From Parietaria judaica (taxonomy: Eukaryota > Streptophyta > Magnoliopsida > Rosales > Urticaceae), in assembly GCA_954871525.1 (NCBI GenBank), contig OX940867.1, forward strand, positions 14,609,343-14,673,342: 64,000 nt of DNA, given 5' to 3'. A program made the position numbers and the translations under genes. Of this stretch, positions 24,160 through 35,360 are shown piece by piece. The number at the start of each line of letters is the position of its first letter. Within the stretch, counting starts at the first letter, position 1. The notes under the pieces were generated by a model that did not search any database, had not been told where the DNA came from, and saw only the letters and a program-made list of their open reading frames with translations.

Positions 24160-24376
24160 TGAGATGTTATGAATTATTATTATATATCATGTAAATAAAA
24201 TATATACTCGACATGTATAAATTAATGATTTAATGTACCAATTTTCAGCAATTTGCTCATATTTCATAGAATAAACTAGTGAGATGTTATCTGCTATGGA
24301 TAACATAATATACTCGGTATGTATATACATTAATGATTTAGTGTACCCATTTTCAGCAACTTGCTCAAATTTCATG
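24160..24376. repeat. Tandem duplication of about 105-110 bp
   Basis: The segment from GTGAGATGTTAT to TTTCAGCAAYTTGCTCAWATTTCAT occurs twice in direct order, with the second copy starting at about 24279. Substitutions and small indels separate the copies. Confidence 0.75.
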
Positions 24377-24612
24377 GAAGAAGAAAAAAATAATTACTAC
24401 CCGTATCCCTTGACCAAACCTAATGCCGTTATTGCATTATGGCATATCATGTATTATATCATAGTACAAAATACAAATGGCCAAAAATAATATAATATAG
24501 CACAAATATAGCACGTACCATTACATAATAATTATACCAAATATAGATTATATATATTATACATATATTATTAAAAAGTTAGGCAAGATGAGTATTCGCA
24601 TATCCATGCCCC

Positions 24613-24620
24613 TATAAAAA
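24613..24620 (+). promoter_or_regulatory. TATA box candidate of the GDSL gene
   Basis: TATAAAAA lies about 107 bp before the GDSL start codon, a normal distance for a plant gene with a short leader. Confidence 0.5.
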
Positions 24621-24719
24621 CCATATATATGCATGGTATGAGTTTCCTTGGTGTTATTTTTCAGTTTGATAATAATAGTAATATTTTAATTATACTATTT
24701 AATCATAACGAGTCCAATA

Positions 24720-24993
24720 ATGGCTATTAGTGGCCATAATGATCATGTAAAGGCTTTGATTGTATTTTTTGCGGCATTATTGGCCATGGAAAACATGCAT
24801 ATCAACGGCGTTAACGCAGACGATTCGCAAGTGCCGTGTTTTTTCATATTCGGAGATTCCCTTGCTGATAATGGAAACAACAATCTTCTTCTTACGTTGG
24901 CGAAGGTTAATTACCGGCCATACGGGATTGACTTTCCCGGCGGTGTTCCCACGGGAAGGTTCAGTAACGGTCTCACCACGGTTGATGTGATTG
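24720..24993 (+). pseudogene. GDSL esterase/lipase, first exon only
   Basis: ATG 24720 opens a frame with a hydrophobic N-terminal signal-like stretch (about residues 11-33, ending near VNADD). Block I follows, [14 protein letters not shown], carrying the nucleophilic Ser of the SGNH/GDSL family, then [11 protein letters not shown] and [15 protein letters not shown]. Plant GDSL genes commonly end exon 1 here, and GT follows. These are secreted or apoplastic esterases. The other exons with the later blocks (Gly, Asn, His/Asp) are not downstream; sequence changes to PRK-derived DNA by 25137. The gene is cut off, although exon 1 looks undamaged. Confidence 0.8.
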
Positions 24994-25136
24994 GTCCGTC
25001 CCTTTTCTCCCTCCTACTATTTTGTTGTTCTTACTTGTCTTACATTAATGAATTACTCTGTCTTACATCATTGATAAACCCGTAAAATGAATTACTCTCC
25101 CTCCTACTATGTGATTGATTTTTTTTTTTTACATTA

Positions 25137-25479
25137 ATGGACCTCGAGCCGCTCCTGACCGACTACGGGCTCCTCCCCGCGGTCAACCTCGCCGAGGACC
25201 TCGAGCCGCTCCTGACCGACTACGGGCTCCTCCCCGTGGTCAACCTCGACCACGCGCAGCACCTGATGATGGCCTACAAGTCTCTGGAGCCTCGGCGTCA
25301 CGAAGCGCGACGTCTGGAGCCTCGACGTCATCATCCTCGAGGCCCTCACGGGACACTTTCCGGAGAACTACCTCACGCGGCGCTATGATCTCAATGCAGA
25401 CCTAGCCACGTGGGTCAACGAGATGATCAAGGACCACCGCACCGGGCAGGTGTTTGACGCCGAGATAGGCGGCGCGTGC
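25137..25479 (+). pseudogene. PRK-type receptor-like kinase, kinase C-lobe fragment
   Basis: The frame reads LEPLLTDYGLLPVVNLDHAQ and HLMMAYKS, the subdomain VII-VIII region of plant pollen receptor-like kinases, then shifts frame into DVWSLDVIILEALTGHFPEN and ATWVNEMIKDHRTGQVF. A 57-bp tandem duplication (25141 and 25198) repeats the LEPLLTDYGLLP part. LRRs, the membrane segment and the N-lobe are absent. The fragment stops at CGTGC (25475-25479) where the retroelement LTR begins. Its continuation lies at 1161-1288. Confidence 0.82.
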
Positions 25480-26245
25480 TGTAAAAACATGTTTTTTCTT
25501 TTATGTTGTTTTTGTCATTATGTTTGTAACACAAGTACTTGAAGACTTGTCCAGACATCGGATGTGTCAACAAGCTGATGAAAATCTGCACTTTTATTGT
25601 CGAAGATTCGCTGCTGGAGTCTGAGATCTTTGAGGAACAATCTCCGCGATCAGCCAGGTAATGATTAATCATCACTCTGATTGATTCTGTCTGCCTTAAT
25701 GGATTGTTATCGTTGGCCTTCGATCCCACTGATCGTGGAACCTTTAATGCTATTTGGATTGCCAAGAAGACCGGCTTTTTTAGCCTTTGCTAGATGTGGC
25801 TGGAACATCGAGCACTTTGAACGAAAAACGACCATTTGCTTGAATCAGAACTGGAGGATCTTGAGATCTCGCTCGGAGAAGTGACGAATGGTTGTGGATC
25901 CGTTACAGGCATCAAAAGATCGTTCTGAAGAGAAGCAAGCTTTCTTCCTGGAGTCGGATAACCAGCTGCGCCTGGTCTTGAGGGGGAGTTGTTTATTCCC
26001 TTGTGAAATTCAATTAAGTATCCTGTATGACCGTGTAACATTGTACATCTTTTCCAGTGAAATAAAGTTATTGGGTAAGTGCCCCGCAGAGTAGGTTCCC
26101 GAGAAGGGGTTCGCGAACTGCATTACCAAATATCACGTGTTCATTGTCTCTTTACTTTACGAATATTTGGTCTGATGGGTTCTTATCTTTCATGTTGGCT
26201 ATCTTGTTCAGACATCTTTCCCAATATAGTTGATATCCGATTTCA
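25480..26245 (+). repeat. 5' LTR of the Sirevirus-like element (766 bp)
   Basis: It runs TGTAAAAACATG to GATTTCA and is preceded by CGTGC, the same target duplication that follows the LTR at 397-1160. It is colinear with the other two LTRs with scattered differences. Confidence 0.92.
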
Positions 26246-26247
26246 AT

Positions 26248-26260
26248 TGGTATCAGAGCT
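26248..26260 (+). other. Primer binding site (initiator tRNA-Met)
   Basis: TGGTATCAGAGCT is complementary to the 3' end of plant initiator Met tRNA, two bases after the LTR end. Minus-strand DNA synthesis would start here. Confidence 0.9.
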
Positions 26261-26322
26261 AGTTCACCTCTTTGTTCTTGTTTTTCAGGAAAGTGTGATC
26301 TTGGGTAAATCTGTTATCAACA

Positions 26323-27280
26323 ATGGGAACTCGTGAAGCTCCGTCTGTAACAAGGCCTTCTCTTCTTGAAGAGAATAACTATTCATACTTGAAAGTTAGG
26401 ATGCGTTATTTTCTGAAATCCTTAGATGAGAAAGCCTGGACTTGTGTGTGTGAAGGGTGGTCACCTCCCATGGCTATGGGAGACAACAATGTTGAAGTGC
26501 TCAAACCATTAATCAGATGGACCACTGAAGAACACAATGCAAGTCAAGTGAATTCAAAAGCGATCAACGCCATTTTCACAGGAATCTCGGAAGAACAATT
26601 TCGCCTTGTGTCAGCATGTATCTCTGCAAAAAAGTGCGTGGGACATTCTTCAGAACACTCATGAAGGCACAAGCACTGTCCGGGAAACCAAACTTCAAGC
26701 TCTCATCACTCAGATTGAAAATCTTCGCATGAGAGAAGATGAAACAATTGGCTCTTTCAATGGACGTCTCTGTGACATTGCCAACAAATCCGACATCTTG
26801 GGAGAATCATACTCTCAACTAAAGCTGGTGAAGAAAACGCTCAGATCTCTCACTCCAAAATTCAAAGCTGTTGCAACTGCAATTACGGTAGCCAAAGACT
26901 TACACTCTTTAAATCTTGATGTTTTAATTGGTCAATTGCAAGCTTTTGAAATGGAAATGAAAAAGGATTGCATTTAAAGCTACAAATAATTTCCTCTCAT
27001 CATCAGTTTGATGATTGCGATCCTGAAGATGATGTTGCTCTCTTGACAAAAAGTTTTTCTAAAATTATTAAGAAATTCAAGGGAAGTAACAGAAACTTCA
27101 GAAAAGATTTCAGAAATGATAGATCTTCATATAAAAAATCTGATTATTCTGACAAATCTTCAAGTTTGTCTGTAAGTGATATGAACAGGTCAGATTCGAA
27201 GAAGAAATCAAAAGGAGTCTAATGCCATGAATGTGAAGGATATGGTCACATTCGATCTCAATGTGGAAATTTGAAAAACA
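26323..27280 (+). pseudogene. Sirevirus-like gag, broken
   Basis: ATG 26323 opens a frame to 26664 that continues in another frame at about 26640-26977 (WDILQNTHEGTSTVRETKLQ). A third open piece runs at 26968-27222 and is followed by TAA. The zinc knuckle CHECEGYGHIRSQC (CX2CX4HX4C) then reads on immediately after that stop. Gag packages the element RNA. At least two frame changes and the stop before the knuckle inactivate it. Confidence 0.88.
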
Positions 27281-27406
27281 AAATAGAAGGCATTAAATGT
27301 TTCATGGAGTGATGAAGAAGATGACGATTCTGATGAGGATCAGAAGAATATTAATTTTTATGTTTCAATATCTGACATTTCTGATTCCTTATCTACTGAC
27401 AATGTT

Positions 27407-30400
27407 TTGTCTGTTGTTCCAACAAGTGCTCTAACAGGTTCCACTGATGCTGAAGATTCTGAAAGTACTGAGATCCAAATTATCCAAGCTCAGTATGAAG
27501 AAATGTTCAAGAAATGGGTGGACAATGGAGGGCTAAACTCAAAATTCAAAAGGAACCTCTTGAACTCCGTAGAAGAAAGGGACGATGCTCTCATCTGCAT
27601 ATCTGAACAAATGGAACAACGTTCTACTCTGGAAAAGGAGTGCAACTTTTTGAAGGAAAAATTGAAAATTCTGACGATCAGAAGCGAGAAGTATGAAGAT
27701 CGAATCAGAAGCCTTGGAAATGAGATTGTTTCCCTTCATGAAAAAGGAAATAAATATAGTACTCTCATAAATTCAACACATGCAAGGCCAAACTGGATGA
27801 CATTCTGATGATGGGACAAAAGCCGACAAACAAGCGAGGCATCGGATACAACTACAGTCAGGACTCTTATCCAAAAAAGCCTCATGTCACTGTGTTTCAG
27901 AAAGCGTCATCATCTTCACAACTTCCTGAGACGATTCTTCAAAAAGATTCTGCAACTCAATACTCCAGCAAACGTACTCGAAAATTCAATACTTTTAAAC
28001 CTGGACTAATTTGCGAATTTTGCAGAATTCGAGGACATAGCAAAACATCGTGCCAAAACTTGTGGAAACATATCTCTGAACGACGTACAACCACTATCGA
28101 AATACTCGATGAACTGTGCGATAAACGTGGACGCATCACAACAACAAACTGGGTCTGGATGAAGAAAGGAGATTACGTTTGTCATGTTGCTTACACCACC
28201 ATCAAAGAAAGTTTTATGGACTCGTGGTACTTCAACAGCGGTTGCTCCCGACACATGACCGGCACTCGTTCATATCTGGTCAACTTCAGAGAAAAAGTCA
28301 ACGGAACTGTCACGTTTGGAGATGGGAAACAAAGCAAAGTTCTTGGAAAGGGAGACTTGAACATTCCTGGTATACCCAGATTTTTCAGTGTTCTCCTAGT
28401 TGAAGATCTCAAAGCCAATCTCTTCAGTATAAGTCATGTCTTTGATTATGAATGCAACGTTCTTTTCACTAAAATGGGCTCTGAAGTTGTTGACAAACTG
28501 AAAAATTGCATTCTGGCAGGTACACGTTCTTACAATAATTGTTATGTGCTTGAAATTACTAATGTGTGTTTGATGTCTCAGACCAAGACCATAGACTTGT
28601 GGCACCAGAAGTTGGGACATGTTAACCATCGGAATCTTGCCAAGCTAGTTTCTAGTGAATTTGTCTGTGGTCTTCCTCAACTCAAGGACAACACTGACGA
28701 AATCTGTGGTCCCTGTCAACTGGGAAAACAACATCGTGCCTCTCACAAGCTTGTTCAAGACATCACCACATCTCGTGTTCTTGAGTTACTTCACATGGAT
28801 TTATTCGGACCAACAAAAGAACCAAGTGTAAGTGGTATGAGGTAGACCTTTGTCTGTGTAGATGATTTCTCTCGATATACCTGGATAATTTTTTTGAAAA
28901 ATAAATCATCTGCCTTTGAAGCTTTCAAACGTCTCTGTTTAAAGCTTCAAACAGAAAAGGAATCCTCGATTGGTAAAATTATTCGTATTCGTAGTGATCA
29001 CGGTGGTGAATTTGAAAATAACATCTTTTTTGATTTCTGTGATCAATCTGGTATTTCTCATTAGTTTTCTGCTCCTAAGACACCCCAACAAAATGGGATC
29101 GTTGAAAGAAAGAGCAGGACTCTATAAGAAATTGCCAGAGTAATGATGCATGCAAAGGATATCAAGATCAAATGGTGGGTGGAGGCAGTCAATACTGATT
29201 GTTATACGATTAACCATGTTTATTTCAGGCCCTTCACCACCAAGACTCCCTACGAAATATGAAAAGGAAGGAAGCCCAACCTATCGTACTTTCATATTTT
29301 TGGAAGCAAATGTTATATTTTAAATGACAGGCACCCCCGTGGGAAGTACGATCCCAAAAGCGAGGAAGGAATCTTTCTGGGTTATTCCACTAACAGTCGT
29401 GCTTTTCGTGTGTTTAACCACACTTCTTCCACTGTTATGGAATCTATAAATGTTGTTGTTGATGATTCTGTGAGCAGTACTAACCCTTTACAGGTTTCTC
29501 CCAATGATCAACACTGCCTCTTTCGGACCCTGACTCAGACTCAGACCTTCCATCCTCATCCACGAATAAAGAAGTTTCTTCTCCTGCCTCATCATCGGAT
29601 ATTGTTCCTACGGATGTATCCACAAGTGGATCAACAAGTTCAGTGTATGTGAGCCCTCAAGATATATCCGAGGTTCGAACTCCATCTACTCGTATCTCTT
29701 TGAATCATCCTCCTGAGCAGGTCATAGGAGAACTCAATGAAGAACGGCAAACCCGTCCCAAAAAGCCTATAAACTACAAGGATCTTGCTGGCCTTTGTTG
29801 TTTCCACTCCACGTGTTTCCTTTCCTCCATGGAACCCAAAAATGTCAAGGAAGCTCTTCAAGATGAGTATTGGATCCAAGCCATGCAAGAGGAGCTCCAA
29901 CAGTTTGTTCGAAATGAAGTTTGGACCCTTGTTGAACGTCCTCCACACACAAATGTCATCGGAACAAAATGGATCTTCAAAAATAAGTCCGATGAACAAG
30001 GTAATATCATTCGAAACAAAGCTCGTTTGGTTGCTCAAGGTTATTCACAGGTTGAATGAGTCGACTTCGAGGAAACTTTTGCTCCGGTCGCTCGCCTTGA
30101 ATCCATCCGGATGCTGCTTGCCATATCCTGTAGCCTTGACTTCAAGCTACGCCAAATGGATGTGAAAAGTGCCTTTCTTAATGTCATTCTCACTGAAGAA
30201 GTTTATGTGGAACAACCAAAAGGTTTTGTCGATCCTTTCTCTCCTCATCATGTCGTCAAACTTCGGAAAGCTCTTTACGGTCTCAAGCAGGCACCACAAG
30301 CATGGTATGATCGTTTAACCTCTTTTCTTCTTCAAAAAGCCTATACTCGTGGTGGGTCTGATAAAACACTTTTTGTCTTTCACAAAAATTCCAATGTTTT

Positions 30401-31355
30401 GATCACTCAGATTTACGTTGATGACATTATTTTTGGATCCACTTCTCCTACTCTTGTCTCTAACTTTGTTAAACTAATGGAGAGTGAATTTGAAATGAGT
30501 ATGGTAGAAGAGTTGCATGTCTTTCTTGGATTACAGGTCAAACAGTTCAAAGATGGCCTTTTTCTCTCACAAGCGAAATATGCTCAGGAACTTGTCAAAA
30601 AGTTCAATCGTTCGGAGAGTAGATCTGTCCGGACACCTATGCCAACAACAGAGAAACTTTCCAAAGACGACAAAGGGCGTGATGTTGGTGAAAGTCTTTA
30701 CAGGAGCATGATTGGCAGCCTTCTCTACCTCACTGCCAGTCGCTCGGACATCTGCCACAGTGTTGGTGTTTGTGCCCGTTTCCAAGCAGAACCCAAGGAA
30801 TCCCATCTTCTTGCAGTCAAATGCATAATTTGATATGTTCATGGTACTGTAAACTATGGTATTTGGTATTCTCGTGGTGTGTTTTCTTGCTTAACAGGTT
30901 ATAGCGATGCTGATTGGGCGGGCAATGTGGATGATCGTAAGAGCACAACTGGTGGTTGCTTCTACATTGGCACCAACATTGTCGCTTGGTACAGCAAGAA
31001 ACAAAATTCTGTCTCATTGTCCACAGCTTAAGCTAAATACATTGCAGCTGGAAGTTGTTGCACCCAACTCCTTTGGATGCAACAAATGCTCACAGACTAT
31101 GGCCTTGACAAGTCTATCCTGACTGTGTTGTGTGATAATGAAAGTGCCATCAACATTTCAAAGAACCATGTTCAGCACTCTCGCACTAAACACATTGACA
31201 TTCGACATCATTTCATCCGGAAGCTGGTCGAGCAACAGAGGGTTGTCCTCACACATGTTCCAACAAGTAAGCAGTTGGCTGACATATTCACCAAACCTCT
31301 CAATTCAAGGAGTTTTGAGGAATTACGTCGTCAGCTGGGTATCTGTGAGGTTTAA
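27407..31355 (+). pseudogene. Sirevirus-like pol (protease, integrase, RT, RNase H), broken
   Basis: 27407-27808 is a charged, probably coiled-coil linker. 27808-28845 holds CEFCRIRGHSKTSC, a second knuckle-like motif. The protease box is FNSGCSRHMTG, where the catalytic DSG reads NSG. The pre-integrase HHCC site (HQKLGHVNH, CGPCQLGK) and the integrase start follow before a TAG. Integrase continues with SDHGGE. RT is in 29643-30833 with a stop at the RVDFEETF region and the YVDD box intact in IYVDDIIFGS. RNase H (30900-31355) has SDADWAGN and a TAA inside LSTA-AKYIA, then ends with TKHIDIRHHFI and ADIFTKPLN. Stops are spread through all domains. Confidence 0.92.
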
Positions 31356-31768
31356 GTAGTTCTCTTCCCTTGTTTATTTTTTGTTATTTTTTGTGTGTTT
31401 TATTTCCTTTTTTATTTCTTTCCTTTTTGGGGTATTTTTTGTCTGGCATTTTTCCTCTCAAATTTCCTTTTTCAAAACTCACATATTTTGTTTTGCGACT
31501 TTTTCGCCATAATTTGGAGCAGTTTTTCTTTCTCTTAAATCGTGGGATTTGGTTTTAAATTTCGAATCATTTTCTGTGATTGGATGGTTTTTTAATCATG
31601 ACACACAACGGTTACTTTTTTCTTCACCTCGAAGTGAAATTTGTGTGTTCGTGTGTCCAAACCCTTCTCTCTCAGACTTCCTTGTTTCTGTTTTTCTCTC
31701 CCCACGATCCTCTTGAAACCTCTGATGGCTGCTCCTCCTTGACGTTCATCTCGTCTTAGTCTTTCATA

Positions 31769-31787
31769 CCCCCCCCCCCCCCCCCAA
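31769..31787. repeat. Poly-C tract
   Basis: A run of about 19 C lies between pol and the extra coding region. Such a run is prone to length error in sequencing. Confidence 0.85.
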
Positions 31788-31825
31788 TTCTCAAACCCAA
31801 ACACTCAAACTCTTCCAAGAAATCG

Positions 31826-33515
31826 ATGGCCTCTGAACCTTCTGATTCAAACTCTGTGTCCTCATCTTTGTCGCTGCAGCAAGGTTCCCTTTTTTTTTTT
31901 GCCTCGCTTTCTAGGGTTTCTGGATATTTGTTTGGATTTGTGTTTGGCTCTCTGATTCTTTTTCCTTGCATGTCTGCTCTGTTTGTGTGTTTCTGTGGTG
32001 TTTCAGATACTGCGACGGCAGAAAACTCTCCACCAACCACTCCACCGCTGTCCCCATTCCTGAAGAACCGTCGCTGGAACCTGAAGTCTCTGGTGTGGAG
32101 TTGCAAAAATAGAATCTGATCAACCTGGCGCGCGAACTCATGGGAGACAAGTCTGCTTCAACGACCCTTCTGTCTACATCTTCAGATCCTGATGTTCCCA
32201 CAAGGTCACCCGCCTCGACCCCGACGGCCCCATCTTCAGATCCTGATGTTCCCACAAGTTCACCATCCTCGACTCCGAAGGCTCCTTCTCACTACCTCAA
32301 AGCTAAAGGCAAACAGGGCTCGCCGTTAGAAGAAGCTTCCTGCCTACACTTATCGATGCCGTCGCAAGGAATTTGCCCGGAAGGCTTCTCACAATGTTCC
32401 CATCTTCGCTGACACTGACTTTGCCTCATCCGTTGCCTGTAATGACGTCATCTTTCTGCTTGGTATGGGAACTGAAGCCTCACTGGTCCCTCCTCCTCCT
32501 GCGGTGACTATTCCATCTGACGAGGTCACTAAGGAGTCCTTATCTTCACCGATCCTATCGGAAATTTCTCTGGTGGCGTCGGTGACCCGAGAAGTCAGTC
32601 CGCCTGTCCCGCTGGTCCCTTAGAAGATTGGTGAGTCTGAGGTGTCGGTGGCCGCTAAAGACCTGCCTTCTCTGGTCCCTTCGCCACCTACGACGGTTTC
32701 AGAGACCGACGATGTCCAGACAATTGTGCCCTCCGCTCCATCTAGGCCTCTGGATCCATCTCTGCTTCCTTCACAACCAGTCTCAGTGTTGGAGACACCA
32801 GTTGTTCACAAAACTTTACCAACTCCCACATCGGCCTCTCTGAACACTCTTGCGCCTCCGATCTTACCTAAGGTCTCTGCCCCTGCGCCTGATGTTCAGC
32901 CCCCCGGTGTATTTCTCTATTGATCCATCCACCGATGTTGATGCTTATACTGGAGAACGTCTTCAGCCTCTTGGTGCTTCTCCTGTCTCTGGTCTTCCTA
33001 GGGATGCTGCAACCGATGAAGAGGTGCCCATCTCTAAGCTTCCCAAACCTAAGAAAAAGGCCCCTGGTCCTTCCAAGCCTCCTAGGGCACCCTCTTCGAA
33101 GGCTCCTGCATCTCCTACCCAGAAAAAGAAGCAAGCTTCAGTATCCATCAATTCATCTGCATCTCCGGCTAAGAAATCCAAGTCTGCCCCTCCACCTCCT
33201 CCTGCGGTGCCGAAATCTCGCCCCTCCCGTTCTTATGACAAATCTCCTGCAGTTGAGCCTGATGTCCAGACAAGTACCCCTGCCTCTGCTACAGCTGAAG
33301 TGGATCCCTCAATTCGCGAGGTTGCGGGTGTTCGTAAGGTCGTGGCTCCCTACAGTGAGAAGTTTCGCAGCAAAGCGGCTGAGAATCATTTCAACTCCTA
33401 TGTTAGTGCTCGCCAAATCTATCCCAACCGCCCGTTTGATCTCAACAGCTTCATTCCATGCGGGTTCATTCAAGTCGTGACCGACATTGGGCTTTTGAGC
33501 TATCTCTCATCCTAG
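31826..33515 (+). pseudogene. Extra downstream region: Pro/Ser/Lys-rich part
   Basis: ATG 31826 starts a Ser-rich frame. A good GT...TTTCAG pair (about 31882 to 32006) could remove an intron. Later frames are low-complexity, with many SSDPDVPTS, KPKKKAPGPSKPPRAPSSK and SPTQKKK motifs, and include a 54-bp tandem repeat near 32179 and 32233. Similar Pro/Lys-rich segments are found in the env-like frames of SIRE-type elements. Several frame changes and stops break it. No signal peptide or membrane anchor is clear. Confidence 0.6.
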
Positions 33516-33530
33516 AAGGGCTACTAAATT

Positions 33531-34187
33531 GTGCTTTTCAAGGAGTTTGTGGCCAACATTGCCCCCAGCACCAGTGAGCCCACCAACATATGGTTTGAGA
33601 AGATGTTTGTACGTGGCCAGCTGGTTGAATTTAGTGCTGCCATCATCAACCACACCATTGGATGGGATGCGCCTGACAGTGATGAGAAGTTTCCCTATGA
33701 TGCCTCCTACTCCCGTGCTGATATGATCTCCAGTCTCACTTATGGTCATATTCACAGGGACGATGAAGAGTACAACCTACTTGCCACTGATCTCTCCGAC
33801 AAGTACTTCCTTCTATTCAGGATGGCCTCCCTTCTTCTCCTGCCAACCTCCAACACTTCCAAGGTGTCGCGCGAAATGATCAAGCTCCTCTTCTATATCG
33901 GTGAGTCTATTCCTTTCAACCTTGGTCGTGTTGTGTTCGAACAGTTTTGCTCGGTTGTCTCTTTCAAGGATATCAGGATGGATTTGGGTCTTCCATGCCT
34001 CATCTGCAAGATCATCTTGGATCAAAAGGTGCCCACCAAGCCATATGATTCCTTTTTCAATGTTGTCACCTTCAAGTTTCATCCTTCTATGATCAAAGGA
34101 AAGCACCCTGAACTTGTCCCGGCTGGCTCCGATGTTGGAACATCTTCACGGTCCACCTCGTCCTCGAGGCCTTCGGTGCTTGTTTAG
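33531..34187 (+). pseudogene. Extra downstream region: plant-transposon-protein-like part
   Basis: A 218-codon open stretch contains FKEFVANIAPSTSEPTNIWF, EKMFVRGQLVEFS and AAIINHTIGW. This order resembles the domain annotated as 'putative plant transposon protein' that accompanies many retroelement-associated frames. The preceding frame (RSKAAENHFNSYVSARQIY, ending at 33515) is probably the same protein, separated by a stop and frame change at 33513-33530. Its function is unknown. The resemblance is from recall and should be treated as tentative. Confidence 0.5.
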
Positions 34188-34252
34188 GATGAGATCTCCC
34201 AGCTTCAAGGTCTTTTTCACACTATGCAGTTCCAGATTGAAGGACTCCAGCA

Positions 34253-34488
34253 CACTCTTCGTCAAGCCAAGCTCCGTCTTACCGAGTTTCAGAAGTCCGA
34301 GCATCAAGACTGAAGACTGTTGCTTCTTTGAAGACCCCTTTGGCATCAATGTAAATCAACAAGGGGGAGACACTCTTCGTCAAGCCAAGCTCCGTCTTGT
34401 CGAGTTTCAGAAGTTCGAGCATCAAGACTGAAGACTGTTGCTTCTTTGAAGACCCCTTTGGCACCTATGTCAATCAACAAGGGGGAGA
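34253..34488 (+). repeat. 118-bp tandem duplication with polypurine tracts
   Basis: 34253-34370 and 34371-34488 are near-identical. Each ends in AAGGGGGAGA, so the element has two upstream purine tracts plus the one at 34653-34665 next to the LTR. The other copy of the element (1-396) has only one unit. Confidence 0.9.
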
Positions 34489-34665
34489 TATGCATTTTCT
34501 GTTTTTTCTTGTTTTCTTTGTTATGACAATGTTTTGTGTTGTGTTCCTGGTTGTTGCCTTTTCTTCCTTGTCTGTTTGTTGTTTGTTTCTTTTCTCAAAG
34601 ACAATTTTCTTTTGCATTGTGTGGTGATTGGGTTATTGATCCACATAATGCCAAAAAGGGGAGTT

Positions 34666-35357
34666 TGTAAGAACATGTTTTTTCTGTTATGTTGTTTTTG
34701 TCATTATGTTTGTCACACAGGTACTTGAAGACTTGTCCAGACATCGGATGTGTCAACAAGATGATGAAGATCTGCGCTTTTATTGTCGAAGATTCGCTGC
34801 TGGAGTCTGAGATCTTTGAGGAACAATCTCCGCAATCAGCCAACTAAGGATTAATCATCACTCTGATTGATTCTGTCTGCCTTAATGGATTGTTACCGTT
34901 GGCCTTCAATCCCACTAATCGTGGAACCTTTAATGCTGATTTGGATTGCCAAGAAGACCGGCTTTTTTAACCTTTGCTAGATGTGGCTAGAACATCAAGC
35001 ACTTTGAACGAAAAACGACCATTTGCTTGAATCAGAACTGGAGGATCTTGAGATCTCGCTCGGAGAAGTGACGACTGGTTGTGGATCAGTTGAAGGCATC
35101 AAAAGATCGTTCTGAAGAGAAGAAAGCTTTCTTCTTGGAGTCGAATCACCAGCTGCGCCTGGTCTTGAGGGGGAGTTGTCTATTCCCTTGTGAAACTCAA
35201 TTAAGTATCATGTATGACCGTGTAACATTGTATATGTTTTCCAATGAAATAAAGCTATTGGGTAAGTATCCCGCAGAGTAGGTTCCCGAGAAGGGGTTCG
35301 CGAACTGCGTTACCAAATATCGCGTGTTCATTGTCTCTTTACTTTACGCATATTTGG
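34666..35357 (+). repeat. 3' LTR, truncated at its right end
   Basis: It starts TGTAAGAACATG and follows the other LTRs until CATATTTGG at 35357. The last ~75 bp are missing. After AAG (35358-35360) the sequence continues with the block that starts at 8963. Confidence 0.9.
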
Positions 35358-35360
35358 AAG

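Larger units (their letters stand above)
25480..35357 (+). mobile_element. Sirevirus-like Ty1-copia retrotransposon, 3' LTR truncated (9.9 kb)
   Basis: The 5' LTR (25480-26245) is followed after two bases by TGGTATCAGAGCT (26248-26260), the initiator-Met tRNA primer site. The order gag, protease, integrase, RT, RNase H is that of copia. A further ~3.3 kb with proline/serine-rich and plant-transposon-protein-like frames then precedes multiple polypurine tracts and a 3' LTR cut at 35357. Long length, the extra downstream region and multiplied tracts fit the Sirevirus (SIRE/Maximus) lineage. Many stops and frameshifts mean it cannot move by its own proteins. It lies inside a PRK pseudogene. Confidence 0.9.

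Noticed and set aside
32920..33480. 186-codon Leu-rich frame that looks like a membrane protein
   Set aside because: It is a shifted reading of the Pro/Ser/Lys-rich frame at 32850-33515. The Leu runs come from CCT/CTC codons out of frame.
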